This document shows, one piece after another, positions 53,782-61,497 of a stretch of DNA of 64,000 nt. The position numbers were made by a program, and so were the translations under genes. How positions within the stretch are numbered: the first letter of the stretch is position 1; the number at the start of each line of letters is the position of its first letter. Source of the stretch: Chitinophagaceae bacterium. GTDB taxonomy: Bacteria; Bacteroidota; Bacteroidia; Chitinophagales; Chitinophagaceae. The DNA is taken from positions 181,639-245,638 of the forward strand of contig JAEUVJ010000018.1 in NCBI GenBank assembly GCA_016787085.1, written 5' to 3'. The notes beneath the pieces were generated by a model. That model was not told where the DNA came from and ran no database searches. It saw nothing but the letters and a program-made list of their open reading frames with translations.

Positions 53782-54099
53782 ATGAAAAAGGCAAAGAACA
53801 TACACAACCTCGATACCCTGGAAAGGGAGATCTACCGCCTGCAATTGGAGGCGAAGAACATGGAGCGGCAATTCGACCGCAACTTTGAGCATGTGCAGCA
53901 GCATTATTCCTCCATGTTCATGAATTCCTTTTTTCGGCGCCGGAAGGAAGAGGGAGAAGCGAAAAGCAGCTTCTTCGCCTCTTTCTTCCAGAACGAGAAT
54001 ATTCATGCGGCTGTTACTAAGATCACTGACCGTATTGCTGACAAAGCGGCTGAAGCGATAGATGCGCTGATGAATAAGTTTTTCCATAAGGACAAATAG
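53782..54099 (+). CDS. Small coiled-coil protein, function unknown
   Basis: This 105-residue soluble protein has an N-terminal heptad-like helix (LDTLEREIYRLQLEAKNMERQFDRNFEHVQQHY), a basic centre (FFRRRKEEGEAK), and a C-terminal amphipathic helix (VTKITDRIADKAAEAIDALM). No family is recognised. Its position in the same transcript as the small membrane protein suggests the two form a peripheral/integral membrane pair. Confidence 0.6.
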   Translation: MKKAKNIHNLDTLEREIYRLQLEAKNMERQFDRNFEHVQQHYSSMFMNSFFRRRKEEGEAKSSFFASFFQNENIHAAVTKITDRIADKAAEAIDALMNKFFHKDK

Positions 54100-54200
54100 G
54101 AAAGGAAGCCCACAGAGAGCCGCAGAGAAGACACGGAGGTTCGCAGAGAAGCTCTCTGTGGTCCTCATATACTCTGTGAAACTCTGTGGCCAGTATTTCT
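54100..54200. repeat. REP-like CACAGAGA/CTCTGTG repeat between convergent genes
   Basis: Degenerate tandem units (CACAGAGAGC, CGCAGAGAAG, CACGGAGG, CGCAGAGAAG) are followed by CTCTGTG units on the other strand. CCACAGAGAGC (54110-54120) and GCTCTCTGTGG (54151-54161) are perfect inverted arms 30 bp apart. It fills the space between the 3' ends of two convergent genes and may act as a two-way terminator. Confidence 0.6.
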
Positions 54201-55865
54201 TTACCTGATGAAACCCGGCACATTGTCGAAGCGGTCTGCTTCTTCCGGTTTTAATACATGATCTTTTACCGCAAAGACCAGCGATTTGAATGCCGTGTAC
54301 ATCTCCCGGTTAAAATTGATGAGGGTGGATATCTCCGCTTCATTCACATGCCGGGCCATTCCTTCCCTGTATAGCTCCTGCAGGGTGGCAGTATAACCCT
54401 GCTGTATCTGTTTATATAGGCCTGTGATCTTTTCATATTGTTCTGCTGCGGGAGTGTGGCCAATAAGTTCTGTAAGCTGCCGGCAAAATATTTCAAGTTT
54501 ATCCTTTGTGTCCAGGTAAAACCGGTACTTCGTATCATTGGATGAATTGCGCAACTGCTCAATATCATGCAGGGCATCACGGATATTTTTGGCTGCATAC
54601 ATGCTGTTGCGTGCGGAGGATATCAGTTGTTCTATCCGTTCTGTCTGCGGTTTGACCGTGGACTTGTCCTGCAGGCCGATACTGAATCCATGTATCTCGC
54701 CGTGCAGGTGTTTGATGTATTCATACTTTTCCATCACGGTCTTGCGGCCGAAACTTTTATGCACGAACTCCTCCGGTATCTTATTGCCTGTCCCCAGCGC
54801 TTCCGTACTGAAGGATAACACATGATACAGGAAATGAAGTGATTCTTTTTCCAGTCCTTCCAATGCCAGTTCGGTATCGGAGAGGTTCAGCTTGTGGATG
54901 AACAGGCTTTCTTCGTCATCTGCAACAAACCGTTTTTCAAGGAACCGGGCAATCGTATTTAACAACGGGTAAAAAAGGATGATGCTGACCACGTTCACCA
55001 GGGTTTGAAAGAAGACCAGCGCTATGAGTTTATCATGTATCCTGATCGCATCCGTGATCAGCCAGTTGACCGGTTGCAGCAAGAGCAGCAGAAGCGCCAC
55101 CGTGATCGTATTGAACAGGAAATTTCCCAGCGCCACTCTCTTTTTAACCGGGGAACCATTGGCAGAAGCGATAAACAGTTTGACGATCGTGCCGATCTCG
55201 GAACCCAGTACAATAGCGGTGGCTGCATACAGCGTAATGGCATTGGCATAAACAGCGCTGAGTGTTAGCGCCATGGTTGCCGAGCTGGTTTGCACAATAG
55301 CTGTCAGTACCAGTCCGGCGAGAAAGAATACAATGACAGGATAGTGATTGAATTGACTGAGGTCTGTTTGTGCAACCACCTCCTGCATGGCTTCTTTAAT
55401 AAAACCAAGACCGACAAAAAGAAAGGAGAAGCCAAGGAATAACCGGCACCATTGATACCATCGGCTGCTGTTGCTGAAGAAAGTGAGACAGATGCCTGAG
55501 ATCCCCGCCAGTGGCAAGGCAAAACTTTCTAAATTGAAAGAAAACCCGATCAATGCCACTATCCAGCTAAACACAGTAGAACCGAGGTTGGAACCAAGCA
55601 TGACAGCGAGGGCATTTTTCATTTTGATCACCCCGGCCCCTACCATGGAAAGTGTCAGCAGGTTGGTGATCGAACTGCTTTGCAACAGGGCCGTGACAAC
55701 AGTACCGCCGCCGATCGCTTTCAGCGTATTGGCGGTTTGTTTCTTTAGATATAGTTTGAAATTCCTGCCTGCAAGTGTGCGGAGCGAATCTTCCATGAAA
55801 TTCATTCCCACCAGGAAGATGGCGACTCCCGCCAGCATTTTTCCTATATCCAGCCACGAAAGCAT
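54201..55865 (-). CDS. Na/Pi cotransporter family protein with PhoU-like domain
   Basis: This 554-residue protein has about nine transmembrane helices containing the two inverted QSS repeats of the family (LLQSSSITNLLTLS and IVQTSSATMALTLS). A cytoplasmic PhoU-like helical bundle spans about 330-545. It resembles NptA/YjbB phosphate transporters; net direction (uptake or efflux) cannot be told. The ATG at 55865 is used, and Met10 is possible. It is divergent from the AI-2E gene, with a Crp/Fnr-type palindrome between them. Confidence 0.88.
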   Translation of the reverse strand: MLSWLDIGKMLAGVAIFLVGMNFMEDSLRTLAGRNFKLYLKKQTANTLKAIGGGTVVTALLQSSSITNLLTLSMVGAGVIKMKNALAVMLGSNLGSTVFSWIVALIGFSFNLESFALPLAGISGICLTFFSNSSRWYQWCRLFLGFSFLFVGLGFIKEAMQEVVAQTDLSQFNHYPVIVFFLAGLVLTAIVQTSSATMALTLSAVYANAITLYAATAIVLGSEIGTIVKLFIASANGSPVKKRVALGNFLFNTITVALLLLLLQPVNWLITDAIRIHDKLIALVFFQTLVNVVSIILFYPLLNTIARFLEKRFVADDEESLFIHKLNLSDTELALEGLEKESLHFLYHVLSFSTEALGTGNKIPEEFVHKSFGRKTVMEKYEYIKHLHGEIHGFSIGLQDKSTVKPQTERIEQLISSARNSMYAAKNIRDALHDIEQLRNSSNDTKYRFYLDTKDKLEIFCRQLTELIGHTPAAEQYEKITGLYKQIQQGYTATLQELYREGMARHVNEAEISTLINFNREMYTAFKSLVFAVKDHVLKPEEADRFDNVPGFIR

Positions 55866-55902
55866 TTGTATAAAGGTTTATCAAAAAGAAGACGGCCATG
55901 AT

Positions 55903-55914
55903 GATCACTGTCAG
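55903..55914. promoter_or_regulatory. Crp/Fnr-type palindrome between Na/Pi and AI-2E genes
   Basis: TGATCACTGTCA is the exact reverse complement of the dodecin-operon site and extends with GGC on the same side. On the Na/Pi side only a weak AACCTTTA (55879-55872) lies at the standard distance. No good box was seen for AI-2E, 70 bp away. Confidence 0.45.
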
Positions 55915-55983
55915 CCGGCCGGCTTATTCAACTCATAAAGAACCGGGAATAATTGTATGAATTTACAGTATTAAATTAAGCCA

Positions 55984-57009
55984 TTGCCTGTTCAAAAACA
56001 CAGTTCAGCGCTTACTTACCTGCAGATCACTTTTTTTGCAGCAGCTATTCTTTATTTCGGCAAAACACTTTTTATCCCGATGTTCTTCGGCTTGCTGGTG
56101 GCGATGGTCATGTATCCTGTTTGCCGCTGGCTGGAAGAAAAGAAATGGCCGGTAACATTAGCGATCACCGCCTGCTTACTCATCGTTACTGTTTTAATAG
56201 CCGGCCTGGTGGCATTGCTGATCTGGCAGATCAATGCACTGCGGGAAGATGCACCGGTGATCGTTGAAAAATTCAAAGAGCAATTGCCCGGGATACAACA
56301 GTGGCTATCAGAAGCACTTGGCATTACAGCCGCTATGCAAAGCGACTGGGCTGAAAAATTGCTGGAGAACGGAGGGAATATGCTGGCCGGAACGATCAAT
56401 AATGTGATCAATACGCTGTTCATGTTCTTTATCATCCCGGTATTTACCGCTTTGTTCCTTTTTCACCGGAAAGTTTTTGTGCAATACCTGCAGTCCATTG
56501 CCGGGGAAAAATACAGGCACCAGCTGGATGATATACTCCAGCAGAGCATCTTTACCTATTTCAACTTCATCAAAGGAATGATACTGGTCTATCTCATAGT
56601 CGGTATCCTGAACAGTGCCGGGCTATTGTTGCTGGGCGTACGTCATGCCATTCTTTTCGGGATGATCTGCGCCATCATGACCATCATTCCTTATGTCGGG
56701 ATCTTCATCAGCGCTTTGCTGCCGATCTCCATTGCATGGATCACCACGGATTCCATCTGGTACCCGCTGGGTGTGGTGGCGGTATTTGGGTTTGTACAAT
56801 ACCTGGAAGCGAATGTGATCTTTCCGAAAGTGGTGGGTACACAACTGCATGTCAGTACATGGGCAACGCTGGTAGCGATCATTGCGGGTGGCATATTGTG
56901 GGGCGTGTCCGGGATGATACTGTTCATTCCTTTTGTCGCTATCCTGAAGATAGTGACGGATAATATTGAAGAATGGAAACCGCTGAACCTGCTGCTCAGC
57001 CGGAAATAA
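55984..57009 (+). CDS. AI-2E family transporter
   Basis: This 341-residue membrane protein uses a TTG start at 55984; an upstream ATG in frame is cut off by a stop at 55972. It has about seven to eight transmembrane helices, the family segment LYFGKTLFIPMFFGLLVAMVMYPVCRWLEEK, a large loop with helices (about 85-140), and the conserved C-terminal part (ILFGMICAIMTIIPYVGIF, VTDNIEEWKPL). Family members export small molecules (AI-2 in TqsA) or act as Na/H antiporters; substrate is open here. Confidence 0.85.
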   Translation: MPVQKHSSALTYLQITFFAAAILYFGKTLFIPMFFGLLVAMVMYPVCRWLEEKKWPVTLAITACLLIVTVLIAGLVALLIWQINALREDAPVIVEKFKEQLPGIQQWLSEALGITAAMQSDWAEKLLENGGNMLAGTINNVINTLFMFFIIPVFTALFLFHRKVFVQYLQSIAGEKYRHQLDDILQQSIFTYFNFIKGMILVYLIVGILNSAGLLLLGVRHAILFGMICAIMTIIPYVGIFISALLPISIAWITTDSIWYPLGVVAVFGFVQYLEANVIFPKVVGTQLHVSTWATLVAIIAGGILWGVSGMILFIPFVAILKIVTDNIEEWKPLNLLLSRK

Positions 57010-57013
57010 ATGA

Positions 57014-57550
57014 TCAGTGTTCTATCAATTCAGGTTTCACTTCCCTGCCGGTAAATTTCCTGATATCACTTAGCAGTTCTTCCAGTTGCTCTTTTTTTAC
57101 TGCATCATAATCAGACAGTCCTTTTTTGGCTTCCGGGTCTTTGGATAACCGGGCTCCCATGCGCAGCATGAGTTTATCGAACCAGGAGAGTTTGTTATAG
57201 ACCAGTCTGCCGGGGAGATAATACACATGGCAGAGGTGAAGCAATTCCGCCGGTACGGATGCCTGCAGGTAGGATTGCAGTTTCTGGATTTCATGGGCTG
57301 GGGTGCCGCATACGATGAACAGGTATATTCTTTTGTTCTGCAGCGCATGAATATTCTTCTTCAGCCAATGGCGGATAAGTAAACGGCCGATATAAATACT
57401 GCTGCCGCAAACGATGAAGTCGTTTTGGGCAACCTGTTCACGGGTACAAGTATCAGCAATAACAAGAGGCAAGCCTGTTGCATCTCTCAGCCAGGCGGCG
57501 TATTGACGGGTAGCGCCGTATTTGCCTTTATATACTATCAACCCTTTCAT
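57014..57550 (-). CDS. Flavodoxin-domain protein (HemG-like)
   Basis: This 178-residue protein has a flavodoxin fold with a phosphate-binding-type loop YKGKYGATRQYA at the N-terminus and further FMN-loop regions VCGSSIYIGRL and VCGTPAHE. It is similar in layout to menaquinone-dependent protoporphyrinogen oxidase HemG and other short flavodoxins, but the N-terminal T/S-x-T-G-x-T motif is divergent (GKYGAT). It probably handles electrons in a redox-stress setting. It follows the thioredoxin-like gene (21 bp gap) in the OsmC operon. Confidence 0.75.
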   Translation of the reverse strand: MKGLIVYKGKYGATRQYAAWLRDATGLPLVIADTCTREQVAQNDFIVCGSSIYIGRLLIRHWLKKNIHALQNKRIYLFIVCGTPAHEIQKLQSYLQASVPAELLHLCHVYYLPGRLVYNKLSWFDKLMLRMGARLSKDPEAKKGLSDYDAVKKEQLEELLSDIRKFTGREVKPELIEH

Positions 57551-57571
57551 AAGATACTTTTAGAATATATA

Positions 57572-57871
57572 TCAATCAATACAGGTGTTTAAATGCTCCA
57601 GGATCTCATGCGTTGTGGCAATACCGTTCTTTCGCCAGACAACTTTACCATGTTTGAAAATGATCAGGGTGGGCACTGACCTGATGTTATAGAGTTCTTT
57701 CAGGGCAGGTTCCTTTTCTATGTCAATCTTTATTACGGCTATTTTATCGCCTATCTTCTCTTTTATTTCATGCAGCACGGGTTCTACCAGTTTATCCGTA
57801 CCTGACCATACTGCGGAGAAGTCAGCGACCACAGGTTTGCTGCCGCTAATATGTCCTTCAAAGATGTTCAT
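57572..57871 (-). CDS. Thioredoxin-fold protein lacking both catalytic cysteines
   Basis: This 99-residue protein matches thioredoxin along its length: VVADFSAVW, a central helix, IAVIKIDIEKEPALKELYNIRSVPTLIIFKHG with the cis-proline, then a C-terminal helix. The active site WCGPCK is WSGTDK here (Ser23, Asp26), so disulfide exchange is impossible. The codons (TCA, GAT) are several changes from Cys, so sequencing error is unlikely. It may serve as a binding or chaperone module. Its ATG overlaps the stop of a 53-residue membrane-protein gene (ATGA). Confidence 0.85.
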   Translation of the reverse strand: MNIFEGHISGSKPVVADFSAVWSGTDKLVEPVLHEIKEKIGDKIAVIKIDIEKEPALKELYNIRSVPTLIIFKHGKVVWRKNGIATTHEILEHLNTCID

Positions 57872-58029
57872 AACCGGAAAGGATTTTGTTCAATGAATAT
57901 TTCATACAATTTCATCAGCAGCCAGGCGATGATATCCCTGCCGGCAACGGCAATGAGTACGATCACCCCGAGGATCAGGAAGAAGGTCATCGGCTCTGTT
58001 TTGCCTGTATGGAATGAACCGGTTGTCAT
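57868..58029 (-). CDS. Small single-pass membrane protein (53 aa)
   Basis: This short gene runs from an ATG at 58029 to a TGA at 57868-57870. The product starts MTTGSFHTGKTEP and has one strongly hydrophobic helix (about 14-30, MTFFLILGVIVLIAVAG). It then has DIIAWLLMKLYEIFIEQNPFRL, which may be a second, amphipathic helix. Its start overlaps the OsmC stop and its stop overlaps the thioredoxin-like start, both as ATGA. This double overlap is strong evidence that it is real. No family is recognised. Confidence 0.7.
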   Translation of the reverse strand: MTTGSFHTGKTEPMTFFLILGVIVLIAVAGRDIIAWLLMKLYEIFIEQNPFRL

Positions 58030-58529
58030 AACAAAAGATTTAATTTGTCATACTCGTTTTCAGTTTTATTGATCACGGCGGATGGTGCGATGAGTATCTC
58101 ACTATGATAAAAGGTAGCCGCATTGACCGAATTGGAAATGAGACAGGACTTATGTGTCTTTTCAAGCGCTTCTGTTGCCTTTTCCCGTAACGTTTCATCG
58201 GCTATATAGATCTTCGGGTACAGGTTGATGGTAGTGAATTTATACTTCCCTTCCACGATGGCTATTTCTCCCACAGCATTGCAATCGAAATGGGAAATTT
58301 GAAAATTCGATTTTTGTGCAAAGGCCAGATACGTGGACATAAAACAACTGCTGACGGAGCTAAGGAATAAATGTTCCGGCGACCAGGGTTTGCCTTCCCC
58401 GCCGAACTTTGGAGGCGTAGCCACATAGATCGTCCCTTCTGCATCTGTGGCCGACAAAATGCCTTTCTTGGCGCTTAACCAATCTAATTGCACTTCAAAG
58501 AAGAATTGCTTGTCCGTTTTACCGGTCAT
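58026..58529 (-). CDS. OsmC family peroxiredoxin
   Basis: This 167-residue OsmC/Ohr-type protein has both redox cysteines in family context (LSSVSSCFMSTYLAFA and KTHKSCLISNSV). The N-terminal strands and WSPEHLFL segment are typical. These thiol peroxidases detoxify organic hydroperoxides, usually with lipoyl-dependent reduction. It is the first gene of an operon with the 53-residue membrane protein, the cysteine-free thioredoxin-like protein and a flavodoxin, under a Crp/Fnr-type promoter. The neighbouring Trx cannot be its reductant. Confidence 0.88.
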   Translation of the reverse strand: MTGKTDKQFFFEVQLDWLSAKKGILSATDAEGTIYVATPPKFGGEGKPWSPEHLFLSSVSSCFMSTYLAFAQKSNFQISHFDCNAVGEIAIVEGKYKFTTINLYPKIYIADETLREKATEALEKTHKSCLISNSVNAATFYHSEILIAPSAVINKTENEYDKLNLLL

Positions 58530-58547
58530 AATGCTTCATTTACACTG

Positions 58548-58590
58548 TAAAACTATTTTCAGCAGGAGCGGAAAAGGATGACCCCGGTCA
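58548..58590 (-). promoter_or_regulatory. Crp/Fnr-type site plus -7 box for osmC operon
   Basis: On the minus strand TGACCGGGGTCA (58590-58579) is followed after 23 bp by TAGTTTTA (58555-58548). The box ends 19 bp before the ATG at 58529. Confidence 0.62.
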
Positions 58591-58616
58591 GGGCAACGGA
58601 TGATACGGAGGCAGCA

Positions 58617-59003
58617 TTACACCGCCCATTTTCCTTTTAACTGCCAGGCAATAAGAATGATGAGTATCCCGATACCGAGATAAATAAAATGCAGCCAGTG
58701 GGCTGCTTGTATCAGCAGCATCTGTACAATGATCCAGCCGGTGATCATCACACCGCCCGCCATGGCCCAGTTATACCTGTTTGGATGCCGCTGCAGGTTA
58801 AAGAAGACTGCAGCCAGGTTGGTCGCTCCAACGAGGAGGGTCAGTAGTATTCCCGGTAGCAGAAAATCGGAGAAAGGGGTTGACTCCAGAAGACCGACCG
58901 GCAGGTTCAATATACTCCCATCGGGTTTTGCCATCATCAGCAGACCTGACCCGGTAGCAGTAACGGCAATGAATGCGACCAATATGAAAAGAAGCGATCT
59001 CAT
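58617..59003 (-). CDS. Four-helix integral membrane protein, function unknown
   Basis: This 128-residue protein has four predicted transmembrane helices (about 4-24, 46-70, 80-100, 103-121), short loops, and a HPNRYNWAMAGG motif between helices two and three. It is similar in shape to small Bacteroidota membrane proteins of unknown function. It starts 16 bp after the YbhB-like gene, so the two are probably cotranscribed. The site of the osmC promoter lies in the 87 bp downstream. Confidence 0.6.
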   Translation of the reverse strand: MRSLLFILVAFIAVTATGSGLLMMAKPDGSILNLPVGLLESTPFSDFLLPGILLTLLVGATNLAAVFFNLQRHPNRYNWAMAGGVMITGWIIVQMLLIQAAHWLHFIYLGIGILIILIAWQLKGKWAV

Positions 59004-59019
59004 CTTTATTCTTTTTTTG

Positions 59020-59496
59020 TCATTGCCTCGTGTACAGGCCTACCAGTTCTCCAAAACCAATGATGTTATGGCTCATTACTTTTTCCAGGTGCTCTTTGGT
59101 GGTATCAACAGGCAGGTCCAGCACGGAATTCAGCGCATATACTTTAAAGAAATAGCGATGTATGCCGCCGGGAGGGCAGGGACCATTGTACCGGTGGTGG
59201 TGAAAATCATTCAAACCCTGCAGCCCTTTTGCCTGATTCTCCCTGATCGTATGGGTGACAGGAATATTCCACATGACCCAGTGAACGAAAGTGCCATTCG
59301 GTGCATCGGGATCATCTACAATGATCGCAAGGCTCCTGGCCTCTGCCGGTATCTGGTGAATGGCGAGGGGCGGGTTGACATTCTTTCCGTCGCAGGTATA
59401 AAGAGCAGGTATCATTTCATGATCATGGAATGCAGAGCTCCGGATCTTTAATTTTTTAAAACTGGTAACGCTGGTGGCTTCGGATCGTTGTTTCAT
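59020..59496 (-). CDS. YbhB/YbcL (PEBP) family protein
   Basis: The ATG at 59496 (MKQRSEATSV) is preferred over 59562 because a promoter-like TATCTTTTG ends 18 bp before it and the longer version adds non-conserved residues. The 158-residue product shows phosphatidylethanolamine-binding-protein motifs: ALYTCDGKNVNPPL, IIVDDPDAPNGTFVHWVMWNIP and YNGPCPPGGIHRYFFKVYAL. The bacterial members bind small ligands; physiological roles are unclear. No signal peptide is seen, so it is cytoplasmic. No Crp/Fnr-type site stands at the expected distance. Confidence 0.88.
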   Translation of the reverse strand: MKQRSEATSVTSFKKLKIRSSAFHDHEMIPALYTCDGKNVNPPLAIHQIPAEARSLAIIVDDPDAPNGTFVHWVMWNIPVTHTIRENQAKGLQGLNDFHHHRYNGPCPPGGIHRYFFKVYALNSVLDLPVDTTKEHLEKVMSHNIIGFGELVGLYTRQ

Positions 59497-59917
59497 AATT
59501 TCATTTTTACAGCCAAAAGATATGTTTCGTGCCGGGACGGATTCTTCAGGAAGGATATACATACCCGGCTCATTTTCTTTGACGGGGAAAACAAGTACGG
59601 GAATAAAAATGAAACCGCATTCAGCGGGGTCTTTTCAAAACAAATCTTTTACATACGGAAATTACATGAGTGTCGTCACAATTTCCGGTGATTGTAGTCA
59701 TAGCGTCACTAACATCAGGTGCCAATATCAAAATGATCAATGATGCTTGTTATGACAGTTGATTGCAATAACAAAATGATCGTATCAGTACAAAATATCT
59801 AACAAAAGCCGGTACTGGTATAACGGGTTGTAAAACTTGCAGGCTTGCTGTTCAAATGCCTGAAGTCATTCTTTAGGGAAGCGTAACGGTCTAATATTGT
59901 AGTCTTAAATGAGCACT
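59497..59917. other. Intergenic region between divergent YbhB and T9SS-protein genes
   Basis: These 421 bp hold no convincing gene. They contain the YbhB promoter box (59514-59522), a TGAY-N4-RTCA palindrome TGATTGTAGTCA (59689-59700) with no well-placed box on either side, and the promoter of the T9SS protein (59857-59899). Confidence 0.5.
59857..59899 (+). promoter_or_regulatory. Crp/Fnr-type site plus -7 box for T9SS-protein gene
   Basis: TGCCTGAAGTCA (59857-59868; one mismatch) is followed after 23 bp by TAATATTG (59892-59899; one mismatch from TAnnTTTG). The ATG at 59918 is 19 bp after the box, as at the osmC and polX promoters; the ATG at 59909 would leave almost no leader. Confidence 0.42.
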
Positions 59918-60505
59918 ATGAAACTCCGTAAATTTCTTTCGATTGCAACCCTTATGTTATTAGTTAGCTGGCCCGGTTTTGTTCATGCAGAAACCAGGGC
60001 ATTTGCCTCTTTCGATGTACAGCCCTGTGACGGGCATATTGTGATCATTCAATGGGGTATGACCCCAGCTATGGATTCGCTTTCCATGGAAGTGGAAAGG
60101 AGCCGGGACAAGATCACCTGGGAAAAGATCGCTGTTGAACCGGCGCAGTCCTCGCACCAGTATTTTATGATAGACTCACGGCCGGGCGATGGCCTTGTCT
60201 ATTACCGTATCGTCCAGAAAAGAGCAGGCAATAAGACCTCCTTCTCCGAAATAAAATGGGTACAGATGTGCAAAACAGATGAAATATATATCTGGCCCAA
60301 TCCGGTTAAAGATGTCGTGTATATAAAAACCCCGTTTGTCAATGGCAACATGGATATTCTGAATACGGAAGGCAAGCTCATGATGAAAATTGCCATTACA
60401 GGCCTCAAAACGGATGTGCCTGTTACCAGCCTGTCCAAAGGCATCTACTTCATTCATATCCGGTACGGAGAGGAAGTGCTGGTGGAAAAATTTATAAAAG
60501 AATAA
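59918..60505 (+). CDS. Exported protein with T9SS type A sorting domain
   Basis: This 195-residue protein (198 if the ATG at 59909 is used) has a signal peptide (to ...GFVHA). A small FN3-like beta domain follows (FASFDVQPCDGHIVIIQWG ... YYRIVQKRAGNK). A T9SS C-terminal sorting domain ends it (IYIWPNPVKDVVYIKTP ... LSKGIYFIHIRYGEEVLVEKFIKE). It has no catalytic domain, so it is probably a small secreted or surface-anchored protein. It lies 111 bp upstream of a universal stress protein gene. Confidence 0.8.
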   Translation: MKLRKFLSIATLMLLVSWPGFVHAETRAFASFDVQPCDGHIVIIQWGMTPAMDSLSMEVERSRDKITWEKIAVEPAQSSHQYFMIDSRPGDGLVYYRIVQKRAGNKTSFSEIKWVQMCKTDEIYIWPNPVKDVVYIKTPFVNGNMDILNTEGKLMMKIAITGLKTDVPVTSLSKGIYFIHIRYGEEVLVEKFIKE

Positions 60506-60616
60506 TAGAAAGATCTTTCAGCAATCAGCCAGCCTGTGAATCCGCAAAAGGTTAATCTTTTTTGTGTAGCGGGAAACCAGTTGCAGGACCAGATTTTTTC
60601 ACCATTAAAAGGAGCA

Positions 60617-61474
60617 ATGGATCAAATAAAAAAAATATTGGTGCCGGTTGATTTTTCCACCAATTCCACCCATGCATTGCAATATGCTGAATTGCTGGCA
60701 AGGCAGAATAATGCATCCATTACTGTGCTGCATGTATTATTTATAGCCGGGGCTCCGCATACCCGTATATATACCACGATGCTCGAAGAAAATATGACAG
60801 AGAATGCAAAGGCAGGCTGTAGCAGGATGATCTCATCTGTAAAAAAAGGAACCAGCGACACGCTGAACATTGATTATGTCATATTGGAAAACGGGCTTCC
60901 TGCTGACGAGATCACAATGTATGCCGGTCACCACCAGTTTGATCTGATCGTAATGGGTACAAAAGGGGCCAGTGGCATACAGGAATTGTTTATGGGAAGT
61001 GTGACGGCTTCAGTAATAAGGAAAACGGGAGTTCCGGTCTTAGCCGTTCCTCATGAGTACCGGTCGGAGAGGCCTGATTCCATCCTGCTGCTGACTTATC
61101 GTTTTGAGGAGAATAAAGCACTCCTTGATACTGTTATCAGCCTGGCAAAAATGTTTTCCGCAACTGTTCATGTTGCTGTGTTTGAAGATGCAGATACTGC
61201 AAAGGCTGTTGAATATATAGACGACAGGCGGCGTCTGGAGCATTATATGCAGTTTATCCGGAAAACATACCCTGGTATTGAGTTCAGAGAAGAGTTGCTC
61301 GCAGGAAATGATTTTGAAGAAGCGGTGGAGGAGTATGACAAAAGGAACGGGGTGGATATGGTGGCCATGATCACCTATCCAAAAAAATTCCTGGAGAGGT
61401 GGTTGCAAAAGAACAGAACCCGGAAAATGGCTTTTCATTCACGCATCCCGATACTGGCCATTCCGGTGGTTTGA
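60617..61474 (+). CDS. Universal stress protein (two UspA domains, ATP-binding type)
   Basis: The ATG at 60617 begins the Usp fold (MDQIKKILVPVDFSTNSTHAL); a GTG at 60536 would add 27 unrelated residues. The 285-residue product has two Usp domains. The first keeps the G-2x-G-9x-G-S nucleotide loop (GTKGASG...MGS), so it can probably bind ATP. The second is degenerate (VDMVAMITYPKKFLERWL). It differs from the Usp at 33567, which lacks the loop. No clear promoter was seen in the 111 bp upstream, so it may be cotranscribed with the T9SS protein. Confidence 0.87.
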   Translation: MDQIKKILVPVDFSTNSTHALQYAELLARQNNASITVLHVLFIAGAPHTRIYTTMLEENMTENAKAGCSRMISSVKKGTSDTLNIDYVILENGLPADEITMYAGHHQFDLIVMGTKGASGIQELFMGSVTASVIRKTGVPVLAVPHEYRSERPDSILLLTYRFEENKALLDTVISLAKMFSATVHVAVFEDADTAKAVEYIDDRRRLEHYMQFIRKTYPGIEFREELLAGNDFEEAVEEYDKRNGVDMVAMITYPKKFLERWLQKNRTRKMAFHSRIPILAIPVV

Positions 61475-61497
61475 TGCATTGAATCTTTTACCGTCTG

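Noticed and set aside
53388..54099. Prophage remnant, because of the holin-like protein
   Set aside because: No lysin, structural, integrase or replication genes are present, and holin-superfamily-like proteins of this type are ordinary chromosomal membrane proteins.
59689..59700. TGATTGTAGTCA as the activating site of the YbhB or T9SS-protein promoter
   Set aside because: It fits the palindrome but lies about 190 bp from both genes without a well-placed box; it is recorded only as an isolated site.
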